Shown here: piece by piece, positions 1 to 12,472 of the stretch | How positions within the stretch are numbered: the stretch's first letter is position 1 | Layout of the letters: each line of letters begins with the position of its first letter | NCBI GenBank assembly: GCA_025093555.1 | Contig: JAIWNF010000010.1 | Span: 744,001-808,000, forward strand | Reading direction: 5' to 3' | Length of the DNA stretch: 64,000 nt | Source of the DNA: Circinella umbellata | Taxonomy: Eukaryota; Mucoromycota; Mucoromycetes; Mucorales; Lichtheimiaceae | Notes under the pieces: model-generated | Told to the model about the DNA's origin: nothing | The model's database searches: none | The model's input: the letters and a program-made list of their open reading frames with translations, nothing else | Program-made: the position numbers and the translations under genes

Positions 1-227
1 TCGCATTATTATATATGACAATTAAATAAAGAGGAATACAGGTCATTTATAAAGTGGAGGTTTGGGTATGGGAAGAAGAACCTTGAAAACTTGTATCATT
101 TACCTTCAAGAGTTTCACATTGTGTAAAGTTCAAATATTGTGTCTGATTAAGAATGCCAGAAAAGTAACCTCGAAGGATACCATCAATATAACCGTCATT
201 TTCGTTATAAAAAAGTGCAGACGCCAT
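1..227 (-). CDS. VMA6: V-type proton ATPase subunit d (Vma6), first exon only
   Basis: The minus strand from the ATG at 227-225 reads 41 codons (exon 227-104), then a GTAAAT donor at 103-98. The first intron runs off the left edge, so the rest of the gene is outside the window. The peptide contains NDGYIDGILRGYFSGIL and QYLNFTQCETLE, which match the conserved amino terminus of subunit d (N.GYLEGL.RGF..GIL, YLNL.QCETLED). Subunit d is the non-membrane-embedded V0 subunit that couples the V1 rotor stalk to the c-ring of the vacuolar proton pump. The gene diverges from the PP5 gene, with about 800 bp between the starts. Identification is by motif recognition; the exon length and splice phase (one base over) fit the family. 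Confidence 0.85.
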
Positions 228-1032
228 AGTTAGATGAGAAAGGATTGAATGACGAAAGTTGTGTTATAATAATAAAAGAAACCCGTACAAAAAAAAAAAA
301 GTCGAAACACGGAGAACTCAAAGCGTCTTGAGTAAACCAAAGATGAAATTGAAATACCGACTCTTTTTTTTTTTTTGCTGTACATTTATATACATATTGG
401 TAGTTTTTAAAAGTATCTAATGTGGCGTAAATAAAAGAGAAATAAAGATAAGTGTTTGATGATTAAAATCATGCTAATATTTCATACTTAAGTTGAGTAG
501 CTGTTTTCATCTATCAATAGACTGTGAGTCTAAAGGGGTCGATTAACTTGCTAAAACCTCATCCACATAGTAGGATATATTGAACAGCAATTATAGCAAG
601 TGATATGAGGGCATGGTTTATACTTAAGAACTGATAATCAAATTACACGTTAGAAAAGATAAAAAAAAGATACTTCCTGTCAAACATGAATTTTTGAATC
701 CTTCATTTCAAATACATAAATAGTAACCAAGAAACATCCCTAGGAACAGCAATTCCCGTCAAGTTTCTTTTTTTTTTTTTTTACCAACATTTCTGTTGCT
801 ATAGTAACCAGTAACTAAAAGAAGAAAAGGGGAAAGCGGGGAAATTGATAATGCTTTTGTTTTTTTTTTGTTGTCACATCAAAAAGAAAATGTCTATTTA
901 TGAAAAACATAACCAACAGCAAAATCGGAGTACTATTTTGATTTGTTCCTTTCAATAGTTGAAGTTTTATACTTTTTTTTTTTTCCCTTTCACTTGTACC
1001 TTTTTTTTTTCCCAAAAAAGACAAAAATAACC
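228..1032. promoter_or_regulatory. Divergent intergenic region VMA6 / PPT1
   Basis: About 805 bp between two divergently transcribed housekeeping genes. It contains several long A or T homopolymers (for example near 290, 363, 766 and 973) and no credible coding sequence. Poly(dA:dT) tracts of this kind are typical nucleosome-depleted promoter DNA in AT-rich fungi. No specific factor site is claimed. Confidence 0.4.
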
Positions 1033-3748
1033 ATGACCGTTTCTGAATCCGATCGAGTCAAAGCAGATCAGATCAAGGGTGAAGCCAATAAACTTTTCTC
1101 TGGTATGTTTAATACAATATAAAAAATAAAAGAGACGGTTTAGCGTGGGGAGAGGTCAACTAAAAGTTGATAACAAAAAATACCATAATTGTTAACTCTG
1201 TTCAATATGGAATAAAAATAAATAGAAAAGCGATTTCCTGAAGCGATTGAAAAATATACTGCCGCGATCGAACTTAACCCTACTGTTGCTGCTTATTATA
1301 CAAACCGTGCTTTTTGTCACCTTAAATTAGAATCTTATGGTTATGCCATCACGTAAGTTTTGTTTCAAGCTCAATGTATATATATAATTTGCTTTACAAT
1401 AATTGTTTTTCTTTTTTCGATTGTTGACAAAACCCTCTCCCAATATAGTGATGCGGAAGAAGCATTAAAAATTGATCCAACTTTGACAAAGGTAGATATA
1501 TATATATATATATATCTATATATATATATAGAATGTAATAAAAGAAATAGACAGGGGAAATGAATGAGATTCCTTTTTCTTTTCTTGTATATATTAAATA
1601 TGTTATGTTTGCTCCGGTTGGTGTTTTTTTTGTTTAGGCCAATTATCGTCGTGCTTCTGCCAATATGGCTTTGGGCAAATTTAAAGAAGCTCTCAAGGAT
1701 TTAAGAGTAGTATCTAAGCGTGCACCTGGTGATAAAGATGCTAAAGCTAAATTGGATGAATGTTCCAAGATTGTTAAGCGAATTGAATTTGAAAAAGCTA
1801 TCGAGGTAAATGATAATAGTAATATTTAACACAATTATATCCTCCATAAAAAAAAACAAAAAAGATGATCTGATAATTACGTATTTAATTTAAATATAAA
1901 GCACGATGACCGTACACCAAGCATTGCAGAAACATTAGATCCAACGAGTATAAGTAAGTGTATATATATATGATCCAAATGATAACACTTGAGAATGTCA
2001 TAATAATTAATCCATTACATATAATAATTAGCTGTGGAGAGCTCATATGATGGTCCAAGAATTGATTTAGAGCAAGATGGAGAACTTCAGATCACTCAAG
2101 ATTTTGTAACACAAATGATTGAACGATTCAAGAACCAAAAGAAGATTCATAAGAAATATGCATTCATGGTAAGGTTATACATATATACTTGGGATAATTA
2201 ATTTCATACGAGGGAAGGGAGAGCATTCATGTAAAAAGCAAACAATGTTTTTAATGCAATATGTTCCTTTAAAATTAGATTATTTTCTCTGTTTATAAAA
2301 TGATGATGGAAGCGCCATCATTGATTGATGTGAGTGTACCTGAAAAGGGTATCTTGACCGTTTGTGGTGATGTTCATGGTAAATTCATAATAGTAGTAAT
2401 AAGACTATATCTAAAACACTCACACACACACACAGATATGTATATGGGTTCTGACTGAAACACCTTGCTTTAATTATGTCAGGTCAATTCTATGATTTTA
2501 TTAACATTTTTGAGACCAATGGATATCCAAGCGATACACATGCTTATTTATTTAATGGTGATTTCGTGGATCGTGGTAGTTTCTCAGTTGAAGTTATCCT
2601 TACACTTTTTGCATACAAATGGCTTTACCCTGACCGATTGTATCTTGCACGTGGTAACCATGAAACGGATAATATGAATAAGGTTTATGGTTTCGAAGGT
2701 GAAGTTAAGGCCAAGTTTAGTGATATGATGTTCAAGGTAAAAAAAAAAGTTCTTCTATTAGCTGTTTATACATATACACGTATCTATAAGTGCGGGTTGG
2801 GTGGGTTTGTTTTGTCAATTGAAACTTTGATTTTCATAAATTCCTTTTTTAGTTATTTTCGGAAGCATTCAATGCTCTTCCATTGGCACATGTTATTGGA
2901 CATAAAATTCTTGTTGTTCATGGTGGTTTATTCTCCAAGGATGATGTAACATTAGATGATATTCGTAAAATTAATCGATTAGGTCAACGTCAACCAGGAA
3001 CAGAAGGTAACGTAAAAAAGAAAGAAGAATTTAATTAAATTAAAATAAAAAAAAAAGAGGAGAGAGATAAAAAAAAAAAGAAAAAGTCAACAGATAACAA
3101 AATATATTAACAATGATTTACATTAAAAAAATAAAATATTTAGGTTTAATGTGTGAACTTCTTTGGTCTGATCCACAACCAGAACCTGGAAGAGGAGCAA
3201 GTAAACGTGGTGTTGGTATTCAATTTGGTCCTGATGTAACAAAGAACTTTTTGGAACGAAATAATTTGGATATGCTGATACGTAGTCATGAAGTTAAAGA
3301 AAATGGTTACGTTATTGAGCATGATGGTAAATGTGTTACTGTCTTTTCTGCACCTAATTATTGGTAAGTTTTTCCTTTGTTCCTTTTGGTTCATTAATAA
3401 TAATAATATTATATACTCCTTGATGAGTAAATGTTATTGTGTATCTGTTACTTCTAAATTAAACTTTTTTTAATACTAATATTGTTCTTTTTACACTCTC
3501 CTCCCTCATTTTTTTTTATTATAGTGATACTGTTGGTAATAAAGGTGCATACATCAATATTACACCGGATATCAAGTTGGATTATGTTACATTTGAACAT
3601 GTGGTAAGCCTTTTTTTTTTTCAAAAGAAATTAAAAAATCGTGGAGTAACTTTAATCAAATCCTTTATTTTCATTTTCATTTTAGCCTCATCCACAAGTT
3701 CGACCTATGCAATATGCTAGTCAGTTCAGTGGTCTACTTGGCATGTAA
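1033..3748 (+). CDS. PPT1: Serine/threonine protein phosphatase 5 (TPR + PP2A-like catalytic domain)
   Basis: Twelve exons join in phase: 1033-1102, 1226-1352, 1449-1491, 1638-1805, 1902-1953, 2032-2168, 2279-2378, 2483-2736, 2853-3006, 3144-3363, 3525-3603, 3686-3748, giving 488 residues, the usual PP5 length. The first 140 or so residues are TPR repeats ([44 protein letters not shown]), which in PP5 bind Hsp90 and autoinhibit the enzyme. The catalytic domain shows the PPP metal-binding signatures GDVHG (229-233), GDFVDRG (258-264) and GNHETD (290-295), then HGGLF, IRSHEV and FSAPNYC. The last is split by an intron inside the cysteine codon. The linker and the [10 protein letters not shown] block are diagnostic of PP5 rather than PP1 or PP2A. 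Likely role: Hsp90-associated Ser/Thr phosphatase of cytosol and nucleus. Nothing is truncated. Confidence 0.96.
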
Positions 3749-4399
3749 AATTATACAATAAAGGAAGAAAAAATATATATAATAGTTTACAATTAATAAC
3801 ATATATTAATATTAATAATAATAAATGAAAAAAGAAGGGTAAAATATTGTTGCTGTGTAATGTCTATTTTTTCTATACATTTCATTATTATTATTATTAG
3901 TATCTAATCTATTCTTCTTTAGAGCACAGACATACATAGATGTACATACACAGACCCACACACATACGAAATAAATAAATAAAATGTATTAATTCCTTTT
4001 CAATGAAAATAGAAAGAAATATTTCTTTATTTTACAAAGTTATATTCCTCTCTCGATAATAAAGTAATAAAAATATTTAATGGATTTACAATTATAAGAA
4101 GAAAAATTATAAGGAGGGGGAGGATAAAAGAAGTACGTACACGGGGGAAAATATGCAGAAATATGATAAAGGGGAGGTGGGAGATCAAAGAAAGGGTCGG
4201 AGAGGAGAGGCTAAAGTGGAATATTAAATAAATAAAGTTATGCTTTGTTAATCATTTTATATTATATATATATATGTATATATGTATATATGTATAACTA
4301 TTCATTTTTTTTTTTTGATACGCTAGGTTAATGAACATACACGTTAAAAATATATATTATGAAATAGTTTATGGAGAGAAAGAAAGATAAACACATTTA
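3749..4399. other. Convergent intergenic region
   Basis: 651 bp between the stop codons of two convergent genes. It holds an (AT)-rich stretch with TATATG repeats near 4263-4297 and AATAAA-like signals (for example 3971-3980 and 4227-4236) that could serve as poly(A) signals for both transcripts. No coding sequence was seen. Confidence 0.4.
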
Positions 4400-5801
4400 T
4401 TATTGTGGACAACAACAATTTGGAAGATCGGATGAACAACAATACAAACTTTCTTCACCCAATGAAAGATCTGAAGATAGTGCTTGTATAGCAGCACCTC
4501 TTAATACTTTTAAATGAATCATTTTTGGATATTTTGCTGATATAAAACTACCACTTTGACTTAATTGACTACTATTAATTTGTTGTTGATATTCTTTTTT
4601 ACTTGTTGATTTTGAAAATAATGAAACACCTGAATCTCGTTTTTGATGGTGCTGTTGTTGTTTTAGGATGCCTGAAGTAGAAGTAGAGGTAATTTGACTA
4701 TCATAATAAGTTCCTTGTTGCATTGTAGTACTATTCATAAAAGTGGTCGGTGATGAAGAAGGTGTAAATACAACAGATGCTAAACCGCCTGCTCCTAATG
4801 CTCGAGCAATATTTTGATTACTAAGACCATTTAATCCTTGGTCTACAAGTGTTGCTTTATCTTGTTGATATTGTTCGAATGAAATATTATGTGGCTTTTT
4901 GTTCTTTTTTGATGGTAAGGCTGCTATCATCGTATTATCTTCTTGCTCTTTATTATTATTACGATGATCTAAAGCAAATGATGATGATGAAGAAGAAGAG
5001 AGTTTCTTAGAAAGACTAAACCATCGTCGTACAAGTTTCAATGATCCACGTTTTGCTTTTTTCCGTTGAATATTATTATTATTATTATGATTATTATTTG
5101 TTTGAACAGTATCCATACCATCACGATGACGATGGCTTATATTGGCATCAGTATATCCATAGTTATTATTATTAAAGTCACAATCATCGTAGTTGTTTTT
5201 TTCATTAGATAGTAAAATAACGTCTTGATCGTAAGAGTGTATATCAAGGGGTACAAGAGATTGTATTTCCTTACGTCGCCGTCGTTCTAATTCGGCTTCT
5301 AATTGTAATAATTGTACTTGAGAGTCCACGTAACATTTTACTCGTCGGTGGCGACTTTCGCGTCCATATACAGTCTATTTAAACATATGAAATGATTTAT
5401 ATATGACTATATTTGTTAGAAATAAATACATATATCATACTATGTTATAAATAATACATTACTTTAATCGTATGTTCTTTTAAATTATTTTCTGTTAATG
5501 GACTAAAGACATCAGTAGTAGTCGTATTATTATTGTCATTATTATCACTTTTATCACTTTTACTATTTAAATTGCTTTTTTGTAATTGATGTTCTTTTTC
5601 AAAATGATTATGATAATGAAGATGATGGTGACGATAATGATCGATTGGTTTTTTTCTTTGCCCGTGTTGTTGGCATGAACGAAGTGATACGGATAATGAA
5701 TGTTGAACAGGTTTTGATACTTGTTTTTGTTTAGATGATACAAGTGATGGGCATGAATAGCCTCTATGTAAGCCTTTTGTTGATATTAATGATGATGACA
5801 T
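4400..5801 (-). CDS. Uncharacterised Ser/Asn/Gln-rich fungal protein with cysteine-rich C-terminus
   Basis: Two exons join in phase on the minus strand: 5801-5463 (donor GTAATG) and 5374-4400 (acceptor TAG), 437 residues. The splice restores the segment TVYGRESRHRRVK before the short coiled-coil-like stretch LLQLEAELERRRRKEIQSL. Most of the chain is low complexity (His/Asn/Ser/Gln runs, a Lys/Arg-rich RRKAKRGSLKLVRRWFSLSKK-like basic block). A more ordered segment around ISFEQYQQDKATLVDQGLNG follows, and the protein ends in two cysteine clusters (YCCSS and NCCCPQ). The terminal cysteines could be lipidated or bind metal; that is inference. I do not recognise a family. It is likely a regulatory or scaffold protein restricted to mucoralean fungi. 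A further upstream exon cannot be excluded, because the first exon begins in low-complexity sequence. Confidence 0.7.
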
Positions 5802-7265
5802 GATAAGATAATAATAATAATAATAATAATAATAGAGAGAAAAAAATAGAGAGAAAGAAAGAAAGAAAATAAAAAGAGGGAAATAAAAAGGAAGAGAAAA
5901 GGAGAAAAGAAAAAAAAAAGTAACGACTTACATTTTATATATATTGAAGATGCACAACAAGACTTTAATTGTTGTTTTTTGTTGTTTTCTTTTTCTTAGT
6001 TATAAATGCATACATGTATGGTATATATAACTGTAATAAGTTGATACTCTGTTATTATTTACTCCTTCTTTTTCTTTCAATAATAAGTAACAAACGAATC
6101 TATCCGCAGATTATTATTATTATTACTATTTCTAAGATTCTATCTAGCAATCATTTTTAGATATTCTCAATACATGTATAATGGTATCTTGACCCCTACC
6201 TGCATAATGTTTTCTCTCTTTCCATCTCTTCTTCAATAATAATAAGAATACTATCAAAAGTAATAAAAATATCTTCTCCCTATTTTTTTTCTTGTCTCTC
6301 TATTATAGTACGTATCTGTTTATAGAAAAAAATTTTGCACATTTATTTTTTCATTTATTTATTTGTTGTCCGGCCGGGAGAACAGTAAAATAAGTTAGTA
6401 TATATATACCTTATTTTACTATAAAATAATAATAATAATATTAGGAAATTATTATCATGTATGAGCTGCAGAAAGTATACTATTATTGAGTCACTTGAAC
6501 GCCTTATTTCTTACTATTATTTTCATTTTTATCGTTAAGTTTATGTATACGTATGTCTATAGAAACACAAACATGCACTGCATGGCTTGACTAACAAATT
6601 ACATTGTAACCAAATAAACAGAAAAAAAAAGAAACATCATTGGACGCCCCAGTACTAATTGTGTATATATATATATATTACATAACAACGAACAACAATG
6701 AACAACAAGCAATTTTTTTTTGTGGTTATTAGAATATTAAAATATATAAATGATGTATATTAGAGACAGAGGAGGAAAAAAAAAACAATCAATTAAAAAT
6801 ACAAATGCAAAATTAAAAAAAAATAAAAAATGGGATGCAGAGATGATGATGATTTTCCTCATATCAGTAAAAAAAATAATTATTAATTACTATTAAAAGA
6901 AGAGAGAGAGTGAGAGTATAAAAAAAAAGGGTTCATACAAAGAGAATAGTATAGGTATTGTTAAAATAAAAAGTATAAGAAAAAAAAATTGTAACATATA
7001 CGTTCGTAAAATGGTATAATCACTTTTTTTTCGAGAATAGGGGGGGGGAATGGGGGGATTGAGGGGGAGATATAACGGAAAAAAGGGGAGCTAAGAAAAA
7101 AAAAATAATAAGTTAAAGAAGTGGAGTTAATAAGAAAGGGGTGTTGTGTTTGAAAAAAAAAATATATGAAATGATGGGAGAACAATAAAAAAAAGTATCT
7201 ATAAAATAAATGATGTATGTATGTGTAAAATGTGTTTTTTTTTTTCGGAAAGTAAATGATGAATT
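5802..7265. other. Intergenic, low complexity
   Basis: 1.46 kb of AT-rich DNA upstream of the 5801 start and downstream of the 7266 stop. It contains (AAT)n near 5808-5832, purine runs, an (AT)n near 6664-6679 and a G-run near 7040-7048. The short open frames here are homopolymer artefacts. No RNA gene or conserved coding segment was recognised. Confidence 0.4.
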
Positions 7266-9910
7266 TTATCTCTTTCGAGATACAGGAGTTGTTGTCCGCG
7301 ATGATGGTGATATCAATCGCTGTTGTTGTTTGGTAGTAGAAATGGTATCCACCCGACGAGAAGAGCTCATTCGTGAACTTGCTCTTGACACGGGTCGTTG
7401 GGATGTGGTTGTTGGAGTGGTTGATCGGAGTGTTGTATTACGTCGTAATACACTAGATTTATTGGAAGAAATAGAAGTAGTCGATTGTTGTGATGATGAA
7501 ACATTTCTTGCGCCAGCATGAACTGTCAATCCCGTTCTAGGTTGGGTAGTATTGTTGGATGATGGCTTGACACGTACAGCAGTAACACGTTGTTGTTGTT
7601 TCTTCAGAGTTTCAATCTCAGCTTGAGCGTCTGATAATTGTTGTTCCAATTGCTTGCGAGCATCCGATTGTGATTTTTGTTCACGTTTCATATCATGCAT
7701 TTGTTCCAAAACACGCGTCATCATACTTTCCATTTCATTTCGAGCCTTGGCTTCTTTACGAATGGATTTTTCCAAGGTTGGAACTTGAATCATAGTTTGT
7801 TCCATCTTGCGTTCATATATTTGACGCATGTTGATTTCTTGTTCTAATCGATCATACAAGACTTTTTGTTGTTGGTCTACAAGAACAGTCATATCTTCCA
7901 TGGCTTTTTCAAATGCAATTCGCATAGCCGTTTCTTCTTGTAAGTGTTCTTCAACGCTATGTAATCGCTCTTGAACTCGATTCATTTGTTGGCGATGAAC
8001 TTGACCACAAAGACGAACCATATTCACCATCAATCGATGGGTTGGTTTGATTGTCTTTTTTTGTTGTTCTTGTTTTTGTTGACGGCGGAATTGATAACCA
8101 CGCCATGCAGCTTGAATTTTTACTGCAGCAGCACTTTGCAGAATATCATTGTGGATCAAATGTTCTTGCTCTTGATCTGATAAAGGCAAAAAGATAGATG
8201 CTGATTCAATAGGTAATTCCTTTGTGTTAATATTGTTATTATAACAATATTCATTATCGTCATCATTATCGTCATAGCCTTCATCGCTGCTCCAATTGGT
8301 CTGGCTGCTGGGGCAACGTTTGTTATTGTTGTTTTCTCCTCTAAGAATTGAAGGAGTTGTTGTTGATGATGATTTGACTTTTTTATTTTTTTTACTGAGC
8401 TTGATCAATACAACATGTTGTGAGTCGTTTGTCAAAGCGGCTGAAGAGGATGAAGATGTCATTGAATAAGGGGATGTAGGTCGCTCTTGTAATAATTCAG
8501 ATTCACTACAGAACACAGGTAAATCTTCGGATCCAATAGCAGAAGTTGATCGGTTCTTGTACAAGCCTATGTGATATCATATGAAAAACGAAAAAAAAAA
8601 ATGATCAGTTAAAAAAGAAAGGGTCCAATGTGTTACCATAGAAACCAAAATTGAAAAAAAAAAAAAATCTCGTGATAAAAAGAAATTATTTTTATTACCT
8701 TGGTGAGATGGATGATCTGGTCTCCATTGCTTGTCTTCACGTACAGAATCCAAGAATGAACATGGAGCTGCCACAACTTGTTTCACAGTTGCTACAGAAT
8801 CATATGATTGCTCACGATCACGACGAATTTGTTCTTGTTCAGGTAATTCTAATGGAGATAATCGACCGTCCTCCACTAAATAATCGTCATCATCATGGTG
8901 TCGTTGATCTTGTTCCTCATGATGATTTTGATGAAATGAATCTTTATTAAGACCAGTGACTTCATCCAAAACGGAGTCAAAAAATTGGTCTAAATGATCA
9001 TTATTGGCATAATAATGAAAAGAAGGTGAAGAAGAACGAGAAGAGTGAAAATCTCCTGTCGTTGTTGTCATTGTTGAAAATGATGATTCATCAAAAAATG
9101 AACAGTCATCGTCATTAGCTGTATCATAGATTTGTGCAAGTGCTTGTAAATGAGCTTTAGGGGGAAATTCATAATGAACTTGTTCCGGTTCTAAGTTTTG
9201 AGGTACGTCCATAATCAACATGTCTAATCCACCACAATAAGATTCTTCTTCAGTCGTAGATGGGAAACACGTATTGGTTGTTGTTGTTGCTTTTGTAGTC
9301 GTCGTCGTCGTCGGTTGCTAATAGAATTGAAAGATAATAAGAATAATGAATATTGCATAAGCAAATAAAAAGAAAGAGTCAGGAACCGAAAAAAAGGAAA
9401 AAGAGAAAGAAGGAAAGAGGAAAAAATTAAACGCGTTCCGTTGCCAAGTTATAAAGCCAAGGAATTGTAGAATGGACTGCTTTGCCAAATAATAAATAAA
9501 CAAACTGCGCACAGAGGCTGCGGGATGATGTTTGTTGATTGTGGTGGCTGAAATGGCTTTTGAGAAAGTATCGTGTGTGTGACATATGAAAATTTGCACA
9601 TGGAATACAATAAGCACATGGCGGGGGTGGGCCGTGCTTGTGCAACAAAAAAGGTGGAAAATAAAAATAACTGGGAATATAAAAGAAAAAAAAAGATGTT
9701 GGGTTTGAAGTAGAGAAAAAGAAATTGGGGGATAAGAGGGGGAGGGGCTCAGAATAAAAAAAAAGAAAGATTTTTTGATGGGTAAAACTTTTAATTGTGT
9801 GAAAAATGACACTATTTATTTACCTGATAAAGCATCATTTTATCATCTGTTGCGGCCAGCGAAGAAGCATGATGAAGCATGATAGGTTCAGTATTAAAGT
9901 CGGCCATCAT
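7266..9910 (-). CDS. IQ-motif coiled-coil protein
   Basis: Three exons join in phase: 9910-9824, 9317-8699, 8566-7266, 668 residues. Two ATGs are adjacent at the start (9910 and 9907). The N-terminal third is acidic and low complexity (Thr, Asp and His runs). A single IQ motif, VKIQAAWRGYQFRR, lies near residues 384-400 and predicts binding of calmodulin or a myosin light-chain-like EF-hand protein. It is followed by a long heptad-like coiled coil at roughly 430-560 (VQERLHSVEEHLQEE, RLEQEINMRQIYERKMEQ). The C-terminus is basic and Ser/Thr/Arg-rich (RPVSRASSRMSSSRR, PVSRKR), as often seen in microtubule-associated proteins. The architecture suggests a cytoskeletal or polarity scaffold; that function is inference. 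The second intron is short and the first is about 500 bp, with a decoy open frame inside it. Confidence 0.8.
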
Positions 9911-11524
9911 AGTAATAAGTAATTTTTTTTATATATAAGGTATAAAAAGAGGTGTGTTTGTTCGTTTATCGTTAAAAAATATGAAAAAAAAGGTGTCGGG
10001 TTTTGTTGTTTTCGTTGCTATTGCTGATTTAATAAGGGTTGAGTATATTTTCTTTTGTGGAAGTCGTTTAGCGTCGTATATAGATATTTATAATTTATTG
10101 TTAAACTCTTTTATTTATTTTTTGTTGGGGATTCGTTATAGTTTCACGCGTTTTATCGATTTCGCCAGGAAAAAAAATAAAATAAGATAATAATTATTAA
10201 TTGTATATACGGTGTTTTGTTCGTCCGTTAAAAAAAAGGGAGGTTTTATAAGCGGAAAATAATGATGATATATATAAATATATATAAAATAATTGTATTG
10301 GGAATGATACCCCGGAATATAAAGACGTTATTAAAGGATTAAATGAAGGAATGGGCTGGGGGGAGGCAAACAAAAAAAAAAGCTTTGCTTTCAAAGAAAA
10401 ACTTTTTCTTCTCTTTTGTCTTAGTATTTTTTTTGTAGGTTTTTTTGTTTTCTTTACGAATAAAAAGAGAAAGAAGAAGAAAAAGAAAAAAAAAGAAAAA
10501 AAAAAGAAAGGGAATTATTGTTGGTTATATTATTTGCTTTATAAACGAACAAAAAATCTGAGAGGAAAACGAGAAACGTGCACTTGGTATGAAAAAGGAG
10601 AAGAGGGTTAGAAAGTCATCTTTGGAGAAGGAAAAGACCGAGAATATATTTAGTATGCAATTTCATTTGATGTTACACCCGCAGATCGTGACCTATGGAA
10701 GAAAGAAAGAAATAAATAAAGGGGGTAAAAGGTGGTATATTATATCACTAACTATTGTTCTTTTTACGATATCTATATTCGTAGATTATTACTCTAATGT
10801 TTTTTCAAGTTGCTGCAGAATAATCTCCTGATGAATGATGAGCTCTATTTATCAAATGCAAGTTAAATAATAATAAAAAAGCAATACAGTTTATATCATT
10901 ATATTAGGTAATTAATTCTCCAAATCTCATTTGTACACTAATAATAAATCTTTCTTTTTTTCTCTTGTCATTTTTTTTTTGGCGCCAATTTTTTTCTTTT
11001 AGTTAGATGAGAAATAAGAGAGACGAATAAGGCCGAATAAGATCCGGGGAAAGAGAAGAAAAAGATGATTTATAGATGGATTGATCGAAACTTTTTTTTT
11101 TTGCCACATATAATAATAATTGTAATAATTTAGAGATTACAGCTATCAGTACTAGGCTCTTACATCATAGAATTTACAAAAATATAAAATAAAACGCGTG
11201 CTATTACACCAATGAAAAATGATTCTCACTGTACCACAATAAAATACGTCCAAGATACTATAAGTGGCAAATCCGGTTTTATTGTTGCCATGGTTTTTTT
11301 TTTGCTTTGTTGTGGTTTCCACCCATTGGTCTTTTTTTTCGAAAAAAAAAAAGAAACGATTTGCAACAGTTTGTTTGTTTGGTTCCCGAAATATCACGTT
11401 TTTAGCCATAAGCAATGTGAACGGGCTTCTTTTTTGACATATGCGCATTATATTCTCTTGCTCCTCCCCCCACATCGGAGTAGCAACACGTGTCAAACTG
11501 GATTTCCCGCCAATTTTTTTTTTT

Positions 11525-11543
11525 GAATGTACGTAGTACATTC
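11525..11543. repeat. Perfect palindrome with 3-base centre
   Basis: GAATGTAC, then GTA, then GTACATTC: eight-base arms that are exact reverse complements. It could be a dimer-binding site or chance. It lies in otherwise featureless DNA. Confidence 0.6.
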
Positions 11544-12398
11544 TTTTATGAGTCTCAATTAAAGAGTGGAAAGTTTATAGAAAGCGTAATAAAGTAAACA
11601 ATTCTATTTTAGGGGATACCCTAGTGGAGAGAATATATCCCAATTATTTTAGGGCCTAAAGTTTTTGGAAGAATTTTTTTTTTTTTGTAATATATCATCA
11701 AAATATATAAGCATACTACACACCCTGCATACACGATCCGTAACTCGTTCCCTTCTCAATCTCCTACCATTACATCCGTTCATTTCCTATTAATTCACCC
11801 ACAAACATAGTTCTTTTCAATTCGTTTAACGATTACTTTTTCAAAAAGTCAAAAAAAAATAGAAAGAAAAAAAAAATAGTTAACTATTCTTCATAAGGAA
11901 GTGTTTCTTAATAATAATTCTTTTTTTTTTGAAACACTCCTCCCCCCTTTTTTTTCTCTCTCCTTGATTACCACCGCTGGGGCCAAGACGTAGTACCAGG
12001 TACACTAACACAAAGAAAAAGGCGTAAAGTTTTTTTTCCCTCAACAGTAAGAAGTATTATATTCCGTAGCAAATCAATTATTTACTCACGGTAAGCGGAT
12101 AAATGTATAAAAAAACACTATTGGTCTAATCGATAGAAAAAAAAAAGAAATAATAATTTTATTAAGTATTGTATTTTTATATTTAGTACACTAATATTGT
12201 AGTCTTTTCTCTAAGCCTTCTTAATTACTCAACCTAGAAAGTCGAACAAGAAGAATCAAACAATAATAGCTTTTCTTTCAATCATTTACCCGAAATAACA
12301 AGTAAAGCAATTATCGTAGCACATATTTCCTTTTCTAGCCACTTGATCATTATACCTGTTATAATCTGCTTTTTTTATCATTGTCATCATCACATTCG

Positions 12399-12472
12399 TT
12401 TTTAGTTTACCAAAGAAAAACGAATGTCCTTTTTTAGTTTACCAAAGAAAAACGAATGTCCTTTTTTAGTTC
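12399..12472 (+). repeat. 32-bp tandem repeat, two full units plus partial
   Basis: The word AGTTTACCAAAGAAAAACG starts at 12404 and again at 12436. A third unit begins at 12468 with AGTT and then diverges to CAAAGCGAA. The period is exactly 32. The two full units are identical, which suggests recent duplication. Confidence 0.85.

Noticed and set aside
7210..7521. 103-codon plus-strand frame at the 3' end of the IQ-motif gene
   Set aside because: Antisense shadow of the Ser/Arg-rich C-terminus; no independent support.
9318..9812. 164-codon minus-strand open frame
   Set aside because: It lies within the first intron of the IQ-motif gene, and its Phe/Ser-rich product reflects pyrimidine runs.
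11152..11541. Overlapping open frames on both strands
   Set aside because: Both are short, rich in Lys/Phe runs and lack motifs; mutual overlap makes at least one spurious, and neither has support.
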